Source: Paenibacillus alba (GTDB lineage Bacteria > Bacillota > Bacilli > Paenibacillales > NBRC-103111). From it: a DNA stretch of 60,661 nt. A model generated the notes under the pieces. That model was given only the letters and a program-made list of their open reading frames with translations, had not been told where the DNA came from and did no database searches. How positions within the stretch are numbered: the stretch's first letter is position 1; each line of letters begins with the position of its first letter. Made by a program: the position numbers and the translations under genes. The DNA lies in the NCBI RefSeq assembly GCF_013204855.1, contig NZ_JABMKZ010000046.1, positions 1 through 60,661 on the forward strand. Direction: 5' to 3'. Below, in pieces: positions 33,182 to 41,405 of this stretch.

Positions 33182-33230
33182 AAAAGGGGCTCTTCACAAG
33201 TAGTTTTCTACGTGTGGGAGCCTCTTTTTT
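33182..33230 (+). terminator. Terminator-like hairpin
   Basis: AAAAGGGGCTC..CACA..GTAG / CTAC..TGTG..GAGCCTCTTTTTT. The stem has a strong base and a T run, but no gene lies directly upstream. Confidence 0.7.
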
Positions 33231-33433
33231 CTGAGAACGTATCGTGGTGGATGATTTTGTTCAAGAGGCGTGTTCATGGCTAATGTCTGTGAAGGTTCGA
33301 CCGAGAAAAAGCGTAAAATATGTAACTATACTCCGAAAAAAACGTCAACTTTTCACAAAGTTCAATTGCTATAATAAGAATCAAGTTGCATAGAGGAAAA
33401 TGTTTTGTTAAGGGGAATTTGAGGAATGGTGGG

Positions 33434-34297
33434 ATGTATAAGTTGATAGTAGAACGATTAGGCGTTCTGACGGATGAAGTTTCTGGTCATTTTGAAGAAG
33501 CGTTGGATTGGGCAGTCGAGCAGGGATTAAAGCATGTGGAAGTCCGAGTCATTAACGGGCACAATGTGATCAGGCTAAATGACGATCAAGCCAAGGAAGT
33601 TAGGCGTCAAGTTGAAGCTCGCGGTTTATTCATTTCTGCGATGGCTTCTCCTTTGTTTAAATGTGCGCTGGATGGGAGCAGGCCAACCGCCTCAGGAGAC
33701 ACTTTTGGTCAGAAAGAAGAGGATGTGGATGCTCACTTCACCAAGCTGGACCGTGCCATTCAGCTAGCTAAGCTGCTGGGTACGACTCGGATTCGTGTTT
33801 TTTCATTCTGGCGTGAGGCCGAACCACTGAAATATAAGGAAGATATCGTCAGTCACCTAAGGCGAGCTGCCCAAATAGCCCAACAGGGAGGCGTACAGCT
33901 TTTGCTTGAGAATGAGCCATCCTGCAATGGCGGCTTTGCGGAGGAAGTGGCTGCAATTGTGCGAGGTGTTGACTCGCCTGCTTTGAGGGGACTTTGGGAC
34001 CCGGGCAATGAGGCATATGGCGGTCGCGAGGCATTTCCGGCAGGCTACAGCTTCATGAAGGATGCTCTGGCTCATATTCATCTTAAGGACGCATATATGT
34101 GCGCGGACGGCACAGCCCGTTGTGTACCCCTTGGCTCAGGCAGTGTGCCTGTGATTGCACATCTTAAGGCTTTGTTGGCTGACGGGTATGAGGGGCTTTT
34201 TACGATCGAAACGCACTACATTCCTGAAGGGGGTAGTCAGATGACCGGAACTCGTATGACGCTCGATGCGCTGCGTGCCCTTCTAAGTGAGGTATAG
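33434..34297 (+). CDS. Sugar phosphate isomerase/epimerase (TIM barrel)
   Basis: 287 residues, AP endonuclease 2-type TIM barrel. Metal-binding residues are expected in LLLENEPS (Glu), GLWDPGN (Asp), AHIHLKDA (His) and FTIETHY (Glu), and all are present. It probably isomerises or epimerises a sugar or inositol derivative together with the Gfo/Idh/MocA oxidoreductase that starts 5 bp after its stop. The start at 33434 has GGTGGG upstream. TATAAT at 33370-33375 is the likely -10 box of this operon. Confidence 0.88.
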   Translation: MYKLIVERLGVLTDEVSGHFEEALDWAVEQGLKHVEVRVINGHNVIRLNDDQAKEVRRQVEARGLFISAMASPLFKCALDGSRPTASGDTFGQKEEDVDAHFTKLDRAIQLAKLLGTTRIRVFSFWREAEPLKYKEDIVSHLRRAAQIAQQGGVQLLLENEPSCNGGFAEEVAAIVRGVDSPALRGLWDPGNEAYGGREAFPAGYSFMKDALAHIHLKDAYMCADGTARCVPLGSGSVPVIAHLKALLADGYEGLFTIETHYIPEGGSQMTGTRMTLDALRALLSEV

Positions 34298-34301
34298 GAC
34301 C

Positions 34302-35321
34302 ATGACTACATGGAAATTTGGCATTATTGGGTGCGGATCTGTCGCCGACTTTCATATCGAGGCGATTCGAGAGATTGAGGATGCAAGCTTAACCTATGTT
34401 TCCAGTCGTAATGAAGCAAAGGTGAAAGCGATTGCGGAGCAAGAGGACTGCTTGTGGACGACCAACTATCACGAGTTGATCCAGAGTACGGATGTCGATA
34501 TCGTCTGTGTGACGACTTCAAGCGGAAGTCATGCGCGTATTGGACTGGACGTTTTGAAGGCTGGAAAGCATCTCGTGTTGGAAAAACCGATTGCGATGAC
34601 TACGCATGATGCGGCTGAACTTGTACGTACAGCCCAAGAACGTGGTGTTACGTTATCGGTCATCTCGCAAAGGCGTTTTGAAACTCAGCATCAAGCCGTC
34701 AAACGCGTGTTGGATGAAGGGGCGCTTGGCAAGCTTCTGCTTGTGGAGACCTCGCTGTCTTTTTCGCGAACGCAAGATTATTATGACACGGCGGATTGGC
34801 GGGGAACGATTGCGGAAGATGGAGGTGTTCTTATGAATCAAGGTATCCATACGTTGGATCTTTTGCTTTGGTTTGGCGGAGAGGTTCGTACGGTCTTCGG
34901 CAAAATAGCGACGCAAACGCATAACATTGAAGCGGAGGATTTGGGGCTGGCGCTTCTGCAATTCAAAAACGGCGCATTCGGCACGATTATGGCTTCAACC
35001 AGTATCCAACCCGGGTTCCCGGCAACCCTTAACCTCTACGGGGAGAAGGGGACGATTAAGTTGGAGGGTTCCTCCATCGTTCACTGGACGGTTCCCGGCA
35101 AAAGCGAGCCGAACTGGACGCAAGCGAGAGCGTACGGAGGGGTCAGCGATCCTCGCAGCATTGTTTCCGATTTTCATCAAAGCCAGTTTATAGACGTGAT
35201 TGCGTCCATCGAAACGGGGATAGAACCCCTCGTTACTGGCGAGGACGGATTGAGAGCTGTGCAGTTGGTTGAAGCTATCTATGAAAGCTCGGCGAAGGGT
35301 GTTCAGGTTAATATGGACTAA
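34302..35321 (+). CDS. Gfo/Idh/MocA-family oxidoreductase
   Basis: 339 residues. N-terminal Rossmann domain with GIIGCGSVADFH, the EKP motif in HLVLEKPIAM (catalytic Lys), then the alpha/beta substrate domain with GGVLMNQGIHTLDLLLW (catalytic His). NAD(P)-dependent oxidation or reduction of a sugar. Five bases after the isomerase stop and 48 bp before nagB, so part of one catabolic operon. Confidence 0.92.
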   Translation: MTTWKFGIIGCGSVADFHIEAIREIEDASLTYVSSRNEAKVKAIAEQEDCLWTTNYHELIQSTDVDIVCVTTSSGSHARIGLDVLKAGKHLVLEKPIAMTTHDAAELVRTAQERGVTLSVISQRRFETQHQAVKRVLDEGALGKLLLVETSLSFSRTQDYYDTADWRGTIAEDGGVLMNQGIHTLDLLLWFGGEVRTVFGKIATQTHNIEAEDLGLALLQFKNGAFGTIMASTSIQPGFPATLNLYGEKGTIKLEGSSIVHWTVPGKSEPNWTQARAYGGVSDPRSIVSDFHQSQFIDVIASIETGIEPLVTGEDGLRAVQLVEAIYESSAKGVQVNMD

Positions 35322-35369
35322 CAGCATCTTTCGCGCAGCCATATGGATTATTGAGAGGAGGATAGACGT

Positions 35370-36143
35370 ATGAATGAATTGCCTAACGTTCTCTTTAGCC
35401 AAACGATTGATTCCTTGAAGGTTAACGTCTATGATAACCGTCTTGCTCTGGGCACTGCTGCGGGTGTGGATGTTGCCGCAAGGATCAAGCAATTGTTGTC
35501 CGAAAAACCTAGCATTCGGATGATTTTTGCTGCGGCACCCTCACAAAATGAGCTTTTGGCCTATTTGCTGGAGGATCAAGCGATTGATTGGAATCGAATT
35601 ACAGCCTTTCATATGGATGAATATAATGGTTTGCCTGTGGATGCGCCGCAGAAGTTCAGTCGCTTTCTGTGCGAGCGTCTGTTTAATCAAGTAAAGCCGG
35701 GCACGGTGCATCTGATTGACAGCTCCAATGAGAGTGAAGAAGAATGCCGCCGTTACGGGGAACTGCTGCGTCAGGCTCCTATCGATATCGTATGTCTTGG
35801 AATCGGTGAGAATGGGCATATCGCCTTTAATGACCCGCCTATTGCCGATTTTAACGATCCGCAGGTGATCAAGATGGTCGAATTGGATAACGCTTGCCGG
35901 CAGCAGCAGGTGAATGACGGCTGTTTCGCTGCTATCAAGGACGTCCCCACCCACGCGCTGACATTAACGATTCCGGCTCTGCTCTCAGGCTCACATTTGT
36001 TCTGTGTTGTCCCAGGACCAACCAAACAGAAGGCGGTCGAGCGAACGCTTAACGGACCTATTTCAACGGAATGTCCGTCTACGATACTGCGGAAACATCC
36101 AGATTGTACGCTTTATGTAGACAGGGATTCATATGGAAAGTAA
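35370..36143 (+). CDS. nagB: Glucosamine-6-phosphate deaminase-like protein
   Basis: 257 residues. Converts glucosamine-6-phosphate to fructose-6-phosphate and ammonia, if true to family. Visible motifs: FHMDEYNG (catalytic Asp), CLGIGENGHIAFNDPP (catalytic His), and the phosphate loop near AAAPSQNELL. The sequence is divergent from canonical NagB (FHMDEY for FNMDEY, GENGH for GPDGH), so a related amino-sugar phosphate could be the substrate. GAGAGGAGG precedes the ATG. It overlaps nagA by 11 bp. Confidence 0.85.
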   Translation: MNELPNVLFSQTIDSLKVNVYDNRLALGTAAGVDVAARIKQLLSEKPSIRMIFAAAPSQNELLAYLLEDQAIDWNRITAFHMDEYNGLPVDAPQKFSRFLCERLFNQVKPGTVHLIDSSNESEEECRRYGELLRQAPIDIVCLGIGENGHIAFNDPPIADFNDPQVIKMVELDNACRQQQVNDGCFAAIKDVPTHALTLTIPALLSGSHLFCVVPGPTKQKAVERTLNGPISTECPSTILRKHPDCTLYVDRDSYGK

Positions 36144-37329
36144 AGAGATAAACCTGCACGCCATTCATTATGCAACGGGTGAGCCTGTCTCGATCTGTTT
36201 GGAGCAGGGGATGATCCGCAGCATAGAGCCGATCAAGTCGGAGACACGCGGAACGTCAGAGCTGGCGATTGTCGCCCCAGGTTTAGTTGATCTTCAGATA
36301 AATGGGTATGCAGGCCATGACTTTAATCATATGCCATATGCTGATAAGCTGGTTGGTGAGGTGATTCGCAAGCTTTGGCAGGAGGGGGTAACTTCCTGCT
36401 TTCCGACGGTCATTACCAACAGTGATCAGGCGATTCAAGAAGCCTTGGAATTCATAGCGTTCGCATGCCGACAGGATGCAGCTGCCGATCAGGGCATTGC
36501 TGGCATCCATCTGGAAGGCCCGTTTATTTCTGCTCATGACGGCGCTCGCGGAGCACACGACCTTAAGTATGTTAAACCGCCGGATTGGGAGTTGTTTACC
36601 CGTTGGCAGGAAGCATCTGGCGGGCGAATCCGTATTGTTACTCTGTCGCCAGAATGGCCCGATAGCGCTAAATTTATTGCGAAGTGTACAGAAAGCGGCG
36701 TAACGGTGTCGATCGGACATACATCAGCAACACCGGAACAAATCTGTGAAGCGGTGGAAGCGGGCGCTCGGATGTCAACGCATCTTGGCAATGGGGCACA
36801 TCTGATGATGCCGCGCCATCCGAATTATATCTGGGAGCAATTGGCTCAGGATCGGTTGTGGAGCAGTGTGATTGCGGATGGCTTTCATTTGCCAGATCAG
36901 GTGTTGAAGGTTGTGTTCAAAGTGAAAGGTGCCCAAGCGATGCTCGTGAGTGATGCGGTTTCACTGAGCGGACTGCCAGCAGGTGCGTACACAACGCACA
37001 TTGGTGGTTCTGTCGTCTTAACACCGGAGGGCAAGCTGCATCTCGCTGAGGACGAAAACCTCCTCGCCGGATCGGCGCATATGCTGCTTCAAGGCATTGA
37101 GCATGTAACGAATCGGGGGCTGGCCGATTTAGCGGAAGCTTGGGATATGGCTTCTGTCAGACCGTCCAGCTGTATGAAGCTGCCTTCATCTTCAGGTCTG
37201 ACGCCGGGAGCTCCGGCTGATTTGGTTCTGTTTCGCAGAGCAGGAAGCCGAATTCGTTTGGAACGTACGTTTAAATCGGGCAAGGAAGTTTTTGTGCGGG
37301 AGGACTTATTATCAAATTTTTCATCCTAA
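36133..37329 (+). CDS. nagA: N-acetylglucosamine-6-phosphate deacetylase-like protein
   Basis: 398 residues, amidohydrolase fold. Metal and catalytic residues are visible in HLEGPF (Glu), SIGHTSA (His), THLGNGA (His) and VSDAVSLSG (Asp). The usual THLFNAM motif is replaced by THLGNGAHLMMPRHPNYIWE, a sign of a divergent branch. It overlaps nagB, so both act in the same pathway: deacetylation, then deamination of an amino-sugar phosphate. Confidence 0.85.
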   Translation: MESKEINLHAIHYATGEPVSICLEQGMIRSIEPIKSETRGTSELAIVAPGLVDLQINGYAGHDFNHMPYADKLVGEVIRKLWQEGVTSCFPTVITNSDQAIQEALEFIAFACRQDAAADQGIAGIHLEGPFISAHDGARGAHDLKYVKPPDWELFTRWQEASGGRIRIVTLSPEWPDSAKFIAKCTESGVTVSIGHTSATPEQICEAVEAGARMSTHLGNGAHLMMPRHPNYIWEQLAQDRLWSSVIADGFHLPDQVLKVVFKVKGAQAMLVSDAVSLSGLPAGAYTTHIGGSVVLTPEGKLHLAEDENLLAGSAHMLLQGIEHVTNRGLADLAEAWDMASVRPSSCMKLPSSSGLTPGAPADLVLFRRAGSRIRLERTFKSGKEVFVREDLLSNFSS

Positions 37330-37353
37330 CGAATGATAGTAGGTGGTAGTGAA

Positions 37354-38253
37354 ATGGGGCCAGATAAACCCTATTATCAAAGCAAGGATCAGTTGAATAA
37401 AGCCTTTCCTTTTAAAATTATGCGTTACTCCAGCAGCGAGATGAAGCAGCCCATGCATATTCATGATTATATTCAAATTGTTTATGTCCTTCACGGAGTG
37501 TGCAACCATCAATTGCGCGGGAAGTCGCTTACAGCCAGCAGAGGCGATATTTTCATCATTGCTCCCCATATTGAGCATAGCTTGAGTGCCATTGAAGATA
37601 AAGCGTTCGAAGTGGTGATCGTCGATTTTATTCCGTTGCTGATTCAGGAGCAATTAAAGCCTTTTTCCGATACGCTGTATCCGCTCTTGCAGCATTCCGA
37701 TGAGGATCCCCTGATTCCTTTCATCCATCATTCTTGGCTTCATTTCGGCAAAAACAAACAGGTTTTCGTCGAGCAGCTTTTGCAGGATATTCAGGATGAA
37801 TTCGAGCATCGGGAAGTGGGATTTGAGCACTCCATCCTGCTTAACTTAGCCAAATTGTTCATCCTAGTTGACCGTGAGTACCGCAAGGCGAAGCGGAAGC
37901 CTGCCAAACAGCCAGCGCTGGCAGACCAACAACCCATTGATGAAGTGAAACGGTACATCTATGACAACTTCAGTCAGGATATTCCGCTGGAACACGGAGC
38001 ATTCATCGCGAATATGGCACCGGCGTATTTCAGCCATTTGTTCAAAAAAGAAACGGGACAAACGTTTGTTGATTTCGTTACGGAAGTGCGTATCGAGAGG
38101 GCTATGGAGCTGATCCGGCGCGATACGCATACGATTACACAGATCGGCTTTCAGGTTGGGTTTCATCATTTGAGTCATTTTATCCGAACCTTTAAGAAAC
38201 GCTGCGGAATCACGCCTACGGAATACAAGAAAACATTCGGCAAAAATAGATAG
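37354..38253 (+). CDS. AraC-family regulator with cupin sensor domain
   Basis: 299 residues. The N-terminal AraC-type cupin domain (MHIHDYIQIVYVLHG, then RGDIFIIAPHIEHSL) binds a sugar; the C-terminal two helix-turn-helix units are at about 200-295 (FSHLFKKETGQTFVDFV and IGFQVGFHHLSHFIRTFKKR). It sits inside the amino-sugar operon and probably controls it. The start at 37354 is preferred for TAGGTGGT upstream; ATG 37333 is an alternative. Confidence 0.88.
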   Translation: MGPDKPYYQSKDQLNKAFPFKIMRYSSSEMKQPMHIHDYIQIVYVLHGVCNHQLRGKSLTASRGDIFIIAPHIEHSLSAIEDKAFEVVIVDFIPLLIQEQLKPFSDTLYPLLQHSDEDPLIPFIHHSWLHFGKNKQVFVEQLLQDIQDEFEHREVGFEHSILLNLAKLFILVDREYRKAKRKPAKQPALADQQPIDEVKRYIYDNFSQDIPLEHGAFIANMAPAYFSHLFKKETGQTFVDFVTEVRIERAMELIRRDTHTITQIGFQVGFHHLSHFIRTFKKRCGITPTEYKKTFGKNR

Positions 38254-38271
38254 AGGAAGAGGTGCATTCTT

Positions 38272-39354
38272 ATGAGTCAAAAGATCGTGAAGGTTGGGAT
38301 TATCGGACAAGGACGCAGCGGCCGTGACATTCATGGCAATCTGCTCGCACAAATTAAAGACTATTATACAATTGTTGCTGTTGCCGATTCGATTCCAGAG
38401 CGTCAGGCACGCGCGGAGCAGGAATATGGCTGCAAAGCCTATGCGAGCTGGGAGGACATGGTTGCCAATGAGGAGCTGGATTTAGTCATTAACGCTTCTC
38501 CAAGCCATCTGCATTTCCCTATCACCCTGACGCTGCTAAACCGAGGAGTTCATGTGCTTTGTGAAAAGCCGCTCGCCAGATCTGTGGAAGAAGTCGATCA
38601 ACTGATCGAAGCTTCACAAAGATCCGGGAAACAATTAGCGGTATTTCAGCAATCCCGATATCAGCCAGCTTATGTTCAAATTCAGCAAATCATCGATTCC
38701 GGTGTGCTCGGCCGCATCGTTCAGATTGATTTCTCCATGAATAACTTTGCTCGTCGTTGGGATTGGCAAACGCTGCAAAGCAACAACGGCGGCAGCCTAA
38801 TGAATACAGGACCCCATCCACTGGATCAAACGCTGCAATTCCTTGGAACGGATGGACTGCCTCAAGTCATGTGTATCATGGACCGAGCCAATACGTTTGG
38901 GGACGCCGAAGATTATGTAAAGCTGATTCTTAGAAAACAAGGATTTCCGACGATCGATCTTGAAATCTCATCGTGCGATGTTTTTCCTCAGGAGCAGTTT
39001 CATATTCAAGGCACAAACGGCGGGCTCCATGGGACTGCGGAGAAATTAACATGGAAATATTTCAAGCCGGAAGAAGCGCCGGATCAGCAGTTAACGAAAG
39101 AACCGCTATTCGATAGTCATGGAATGCCCGCGTATTGCAAGGAGACGTTGGCCTGGCACTCCGAGAGCTGGGAACTGGCGATTCCAAGCGGCAAGACACC
39201 CTTTGAACATATGACAGAGAAATTATATCTCATGCTTTACCATACGTTAACTGACGGTGCCCCGCTGGAAATCACGCCGGAGCATGTGCGGCAGCAGATG
39301 TGGGTTATGGAAGAATGCCGTCGTCAGAATCCGCAAATCTATGATCCAACTTAA
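38272..39354 (+). CDS. Gfo/Idh/MocA-family oxidoreductase (second)
   Basis: 360 residues. Rossmann motif GIIGQGRSGRDIHG, EKP motif in HVLCEKPLAR, and the catalytic region GGSLMNTGPHPLDQTLQF. Paralogous to but clearly different from the oxidoreductase at 34302. AGAGGAAGAGG lies upstream, 18 bp after the AraC gene. Substrate unknown; context points to sugar catabolism. Confidence 0.92.
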   Translation: MSQKIVKVGIIGQGRSGRDIHGNLLAQIKDYYTIVAVADSIPERQARAEQEYGCKAYASWEDMVANEELDLVINASPSHLHFPITLTLLNRGVHVLCEKPLARSVEEVDQLIEASQRSGKQLAVFQQSRYQPAYVQIQQIIDSGVLGRIVQIDFSMNNFARRWDWQTLQSNNGGSLMNTGPHPLDQTLQFLGTDGLPQVMCIMDRANTFGDAEDYVKLILRKQGFPTIDLEISSCDVFPQEQFHIQGTNGGLHGTAEKLTWKYFKPEEAPDQQLTKEPLFDSHGMPAYCKETLAWHSESWELAIPSGKTPFEHMTEKLYLMLYHTLTDGAPLEITPEHVRQQMWVMEECRRQNPQIYDPT

Positions 39355-39440
39355 ATCGTTCCATATCGACGCAAGAGCCTCTTCCTGCTATGATTAGAAA
39401 CGTTAATGATAACGTTCTGAGAGAGAGAGTGGGTACTAAC

Positions 39441-39734
39441 ATGATTGATCACATTGTACTGGTTAAGTTCGGAGAAACAACGACAGATGCACAAATGCAA
39501 GAGGTTGTAGATCGCTTCAAAGCGCTGAAAGCTCATTTGACAGGCATCGTAGATATTCAGGCAGGAATCAACTTTTCTGAGAAAAATAAAGGCTATCAAG
39601 TTGTATTGTCTGTACGTTTTGAAGATAAAGCGGCTCTGGAAGCTTACGGTCCTAACCCGGAGCACCAAGCGGTTGCTGCGTATATTAGAGAAGTAGGCAG
39701 AGTGGATAGTTTGATTGTTGATATCGAAATTTAA
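39441..39734 (+). CDS. Dabb-domain (stress-responsive alpha/beta barrel) protein
   Basis: 97 residues, one ferredoxin-like Dabb domain: MIDHIVLVKFGETTTDAQM at the start, GINFSEKNKGYQVVLSVRF in the middle, and AYGPNPEHQAVAAYIREV with the conserved His. Such proteins form dimeric barrels; the biochemical role is unknown. GAGAGTGGG precedes the ATG. Confidence 0.88.
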   Translation: MIDHIVLVKFGETTTDAQMQEVVDRFKALKAHLTGIVDIQAGINFSEKNKGYQVVLSVRFEDKAALEAYGPNPEHQAVAAYIREVGRVDSLIVDIEI

Positions 39735-39744
39735 GCATGGCACG

Positions 39745-39787
39745 AACGGCTGATGGGGATTCTTCCTTATTGGCCGTTTTTTTTTGT
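39745..39787 (+). terminator. Terminator after the Dabb gene
   Basis: AACGGC..GGGGATTC / stem partner ending GGCCGTT with a run of nine T. Confidence 0.75.
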
Positions 39788-39898
39788 TCTCATGAGGATC
39801 CTAGCGGAATTCGTGAGGAATAAGAGATTTGTCCAATCTATTATTCTAGCAAAGGCATACTATATTCTATCTTTTAAAAGAAAGGAGAGGATGATAAG

Positions 39899-40315
39899 AT
39901 GGCTAATCAAATTGAAAGTTACCAAGCGGTTACAGTTACACCGGTGACGGACGGGGTGCAGATTCCTGTTCCACTGACTCCAGCTGGAGTAGGAATTGCT
40001 GCAGTTCGCGTAAGTGTTCCCGGAACATATCCCAATGTCGTTGAACTGAAAGCGACGGTAGGTGTAAGAGGAGATACAGGGACAGGTAGTTTATTGTTTC
40101 GTATCTTCCGCGACGCGCAGGAGATCTACTATGCACGGTTAGGGATAGAAGCGGGCTTTGAGAAATACTATGTTCCAACTTTGCAGGCAATCGACGTCAA
40201 CCCGCCACAAGGCTCTCACGGTTACACGTTGTCTATTGAGTCTTTAACGCCAGGAGTAACAGCAACGGTTATAGGTCCGATTACCATGAGTGCTTCAGTG
40301 ATTAACGCGATTTAA
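39899..40315 (+). CDS. Exosporium protein C-like spore surface protein
   Basis: 138 residues, no signal peptide, beta-rich and short of Cys and Trp, with the opening MANQIESYQAVTVTPVTDG and a VPLTPAGVGIAAVRVSV strand. This resembles small proteins annotated as exosporium protein C in Bacillus and Paenibacillus, on general pattern only. AAAGGAGAGG lies upstream. The segment CATACTATA at 39856-39864 resembles the -10 box of late mother-cell sigma factors (SigK, CATA-N3-TA), which would fit a spore surface role. Confidence 0.6.
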   Translation: MANQIESYQAVTVTPVTDGVQIPVPLTPAGVGIAAVRVSVPGTYPNVVELKATVGVRGDTGTGSLLFRIFRDAQEIYYARLGIEAGFEKYYVPTLQAIDVNPPQGSHGYTLSIESLTPGVTATVIGPITMSASVINAI

Positions 40316-40331
40316 TGAAACATGCAATGAG

Positions 40332-40384
40332 AAAAGCCTCTTGCCCTTCTGATGACGTTGTCAGGAAGGATAAGGGGCTTTTTG
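40332..40384 (+). terminator. Terminator after the exosporium-like gene
   Basis: AAAAGCC..CCTTC / GAAGG..GGGGCTTTTT hairpin. The stem can form in both directions and may also end the minus-strand AraC gene. Confidence 0.75.
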
Positions 40385-40404
40385 TTTGGTATAAAAGAGC
40401 GACT

Positions 40405-41259
40405 TCAAGCTTTCAACTCCTTGCGGTAGACCGAGGGTGCGGCACCCGTCCATTTGCGAAATTGCTTGGAGAAATACAAAGCATCATTGAAACCGACCGA
40501 GGAGGCTACCTGATCAATCGTCATGGAGGTTTCCAATAACTGCTTGGCGCGCTCCATACGAATTTTGAACAAATACTGCATGGGCGCAAGGCCAGTGGAC
40601 TGTTTGAACATTTTGCATAAGTAGGTTCGATGATAGCCCAGATTCCGAGCAAGCTCCTCGATGGAGACTGACTGCGTGTACTGCAGTTCTAGGTAGCGAA
40701 TGGCTTGGCCGATCTGACGGTCGATTTCCGTTTCAGTAACAGGCTTCACACTTAGCCGATGCGAATTGGTTTGCCCAAGCTCGCGGAGCAGCAAGCGAAG
40801 CCAACCTGCGGATTCCAGGTCTTCAAGCGCTGGATGATCCGACTGTCGGAAGCAGGAACGGATGCGGCGGTAATGATGGCGTATGACACGGGAATTACTG
40901 CCATAGATCACAGCATGCTGCAGAGAAACACCAATGTGGGAAAGCAGCATGCCGGCCGCCCGTCCAGTGAAGGCTACCCACGTATAGTGCCATGGCTGAT
41001 CGGCGTCAGCAACATAACTGAACAGCTCTCCAGGGTAAATGATGAAGCTGTCTCCGGCCGCGCAGCGGTAGGTGCGATTTTGCATCTCGAAAGTACCTTC
41101 GCCGGAAAGTACCGTATGAATCAGGTAATAGTCGTAAACGGCGGGCCCATTTTTGTGAAGCGGCACAGGTTTGCCTTCCCCGCCAAAAAGGACGGATAAT
41201 TCGCTGTTGCTGTGCTGTGGGTTAATACTTATTGTGAAATAGGTATGATCCGAATTCAT
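40405..41259 (-). CDS. AraC-family regulator (MsmR/RafR-like)
   Basis: 284 residues. Cupin-type sensor in the first 150 residues (YYLIHTVLSGEGTFEMQNR, then AAGDSFIIYPGEL) and AraC helix-turn-helix pair at the end (IEELARNLGYHRTYLCKMFKQ and VASSVGFNDALYFSKQFRKW). Divergent from the alpha-galactosidase gene and very probably its activator, responding to an alpha-galactoside. Confidence 0.9.
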   Translation of the reverse strand: MNSDHTYFTISINPQHSNSELSVLFGGEGKPVPLHKNGPAVYDYYLIHTVLSGEGTFEMQNRTYRCAAGDSFIIYPGELFSYVADADQPWHYTWVAFTGRAAGMLLSHIGVSLQHAVIYGSNSRVIRHHYRRIRSCFRQSDHPALEDLESAGWLRLLLRELGQTNSHRLSVKPVTETEIDRQIGQAIRYLELQYTQSVSIEELARNLGYHRTYLCKMFKQSTGLAPMQYLFKIRMERAKQLLETSMTIDQVASSVGFNDALYFSKQFRKWTGAAPSVYRKELKA

Positions 41260-41342
41260 AGAGGCCTCTTTCTATTTTTGCTTTTAGCGTACATCAATAA
41301 ACTACAAATGTCCATATTAGAGTTCATTCGATCCATATGTTT

Positions 41343-41356
41343 GCAGGATAACCTGC
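41343..41356. promoter_or_regulatory. Palindrome upstream of the alpha-galactosidase gene
   Basis: GCAGG-ATAA-CCTGC, 50 bp before the melA start and just upstream of the possible -10 box TATAGT (41359-41364). It could be an operator. The arms are those of the CCTGC repeat family in inverse order, perhaps by chance. Confidence 0.35.
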
Positions 41357-41405
41357 GATATAGTGAAGATATGAAAAAAGACTCTATATCGGAGGAGAAT
41401 CACAC

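Noticed and set aside
39753..39947. Plus frame of 64 codons between the Dabb and exosporium-like genes
   Set aside because: It begins inside the Dabb terminator and overlaps the start of the next gene in another frame; the composition is not protein-like and no ribosome binding site precedes it.
41343..41356. Seventh spaced-palindrome locus at the melA promoter (GCAGG-ATAA-CCTGC)
   Set aside because: The arms are in the opposite order and no partner units lie 51 or 61 bp away, so it was listed only as a possible operator.
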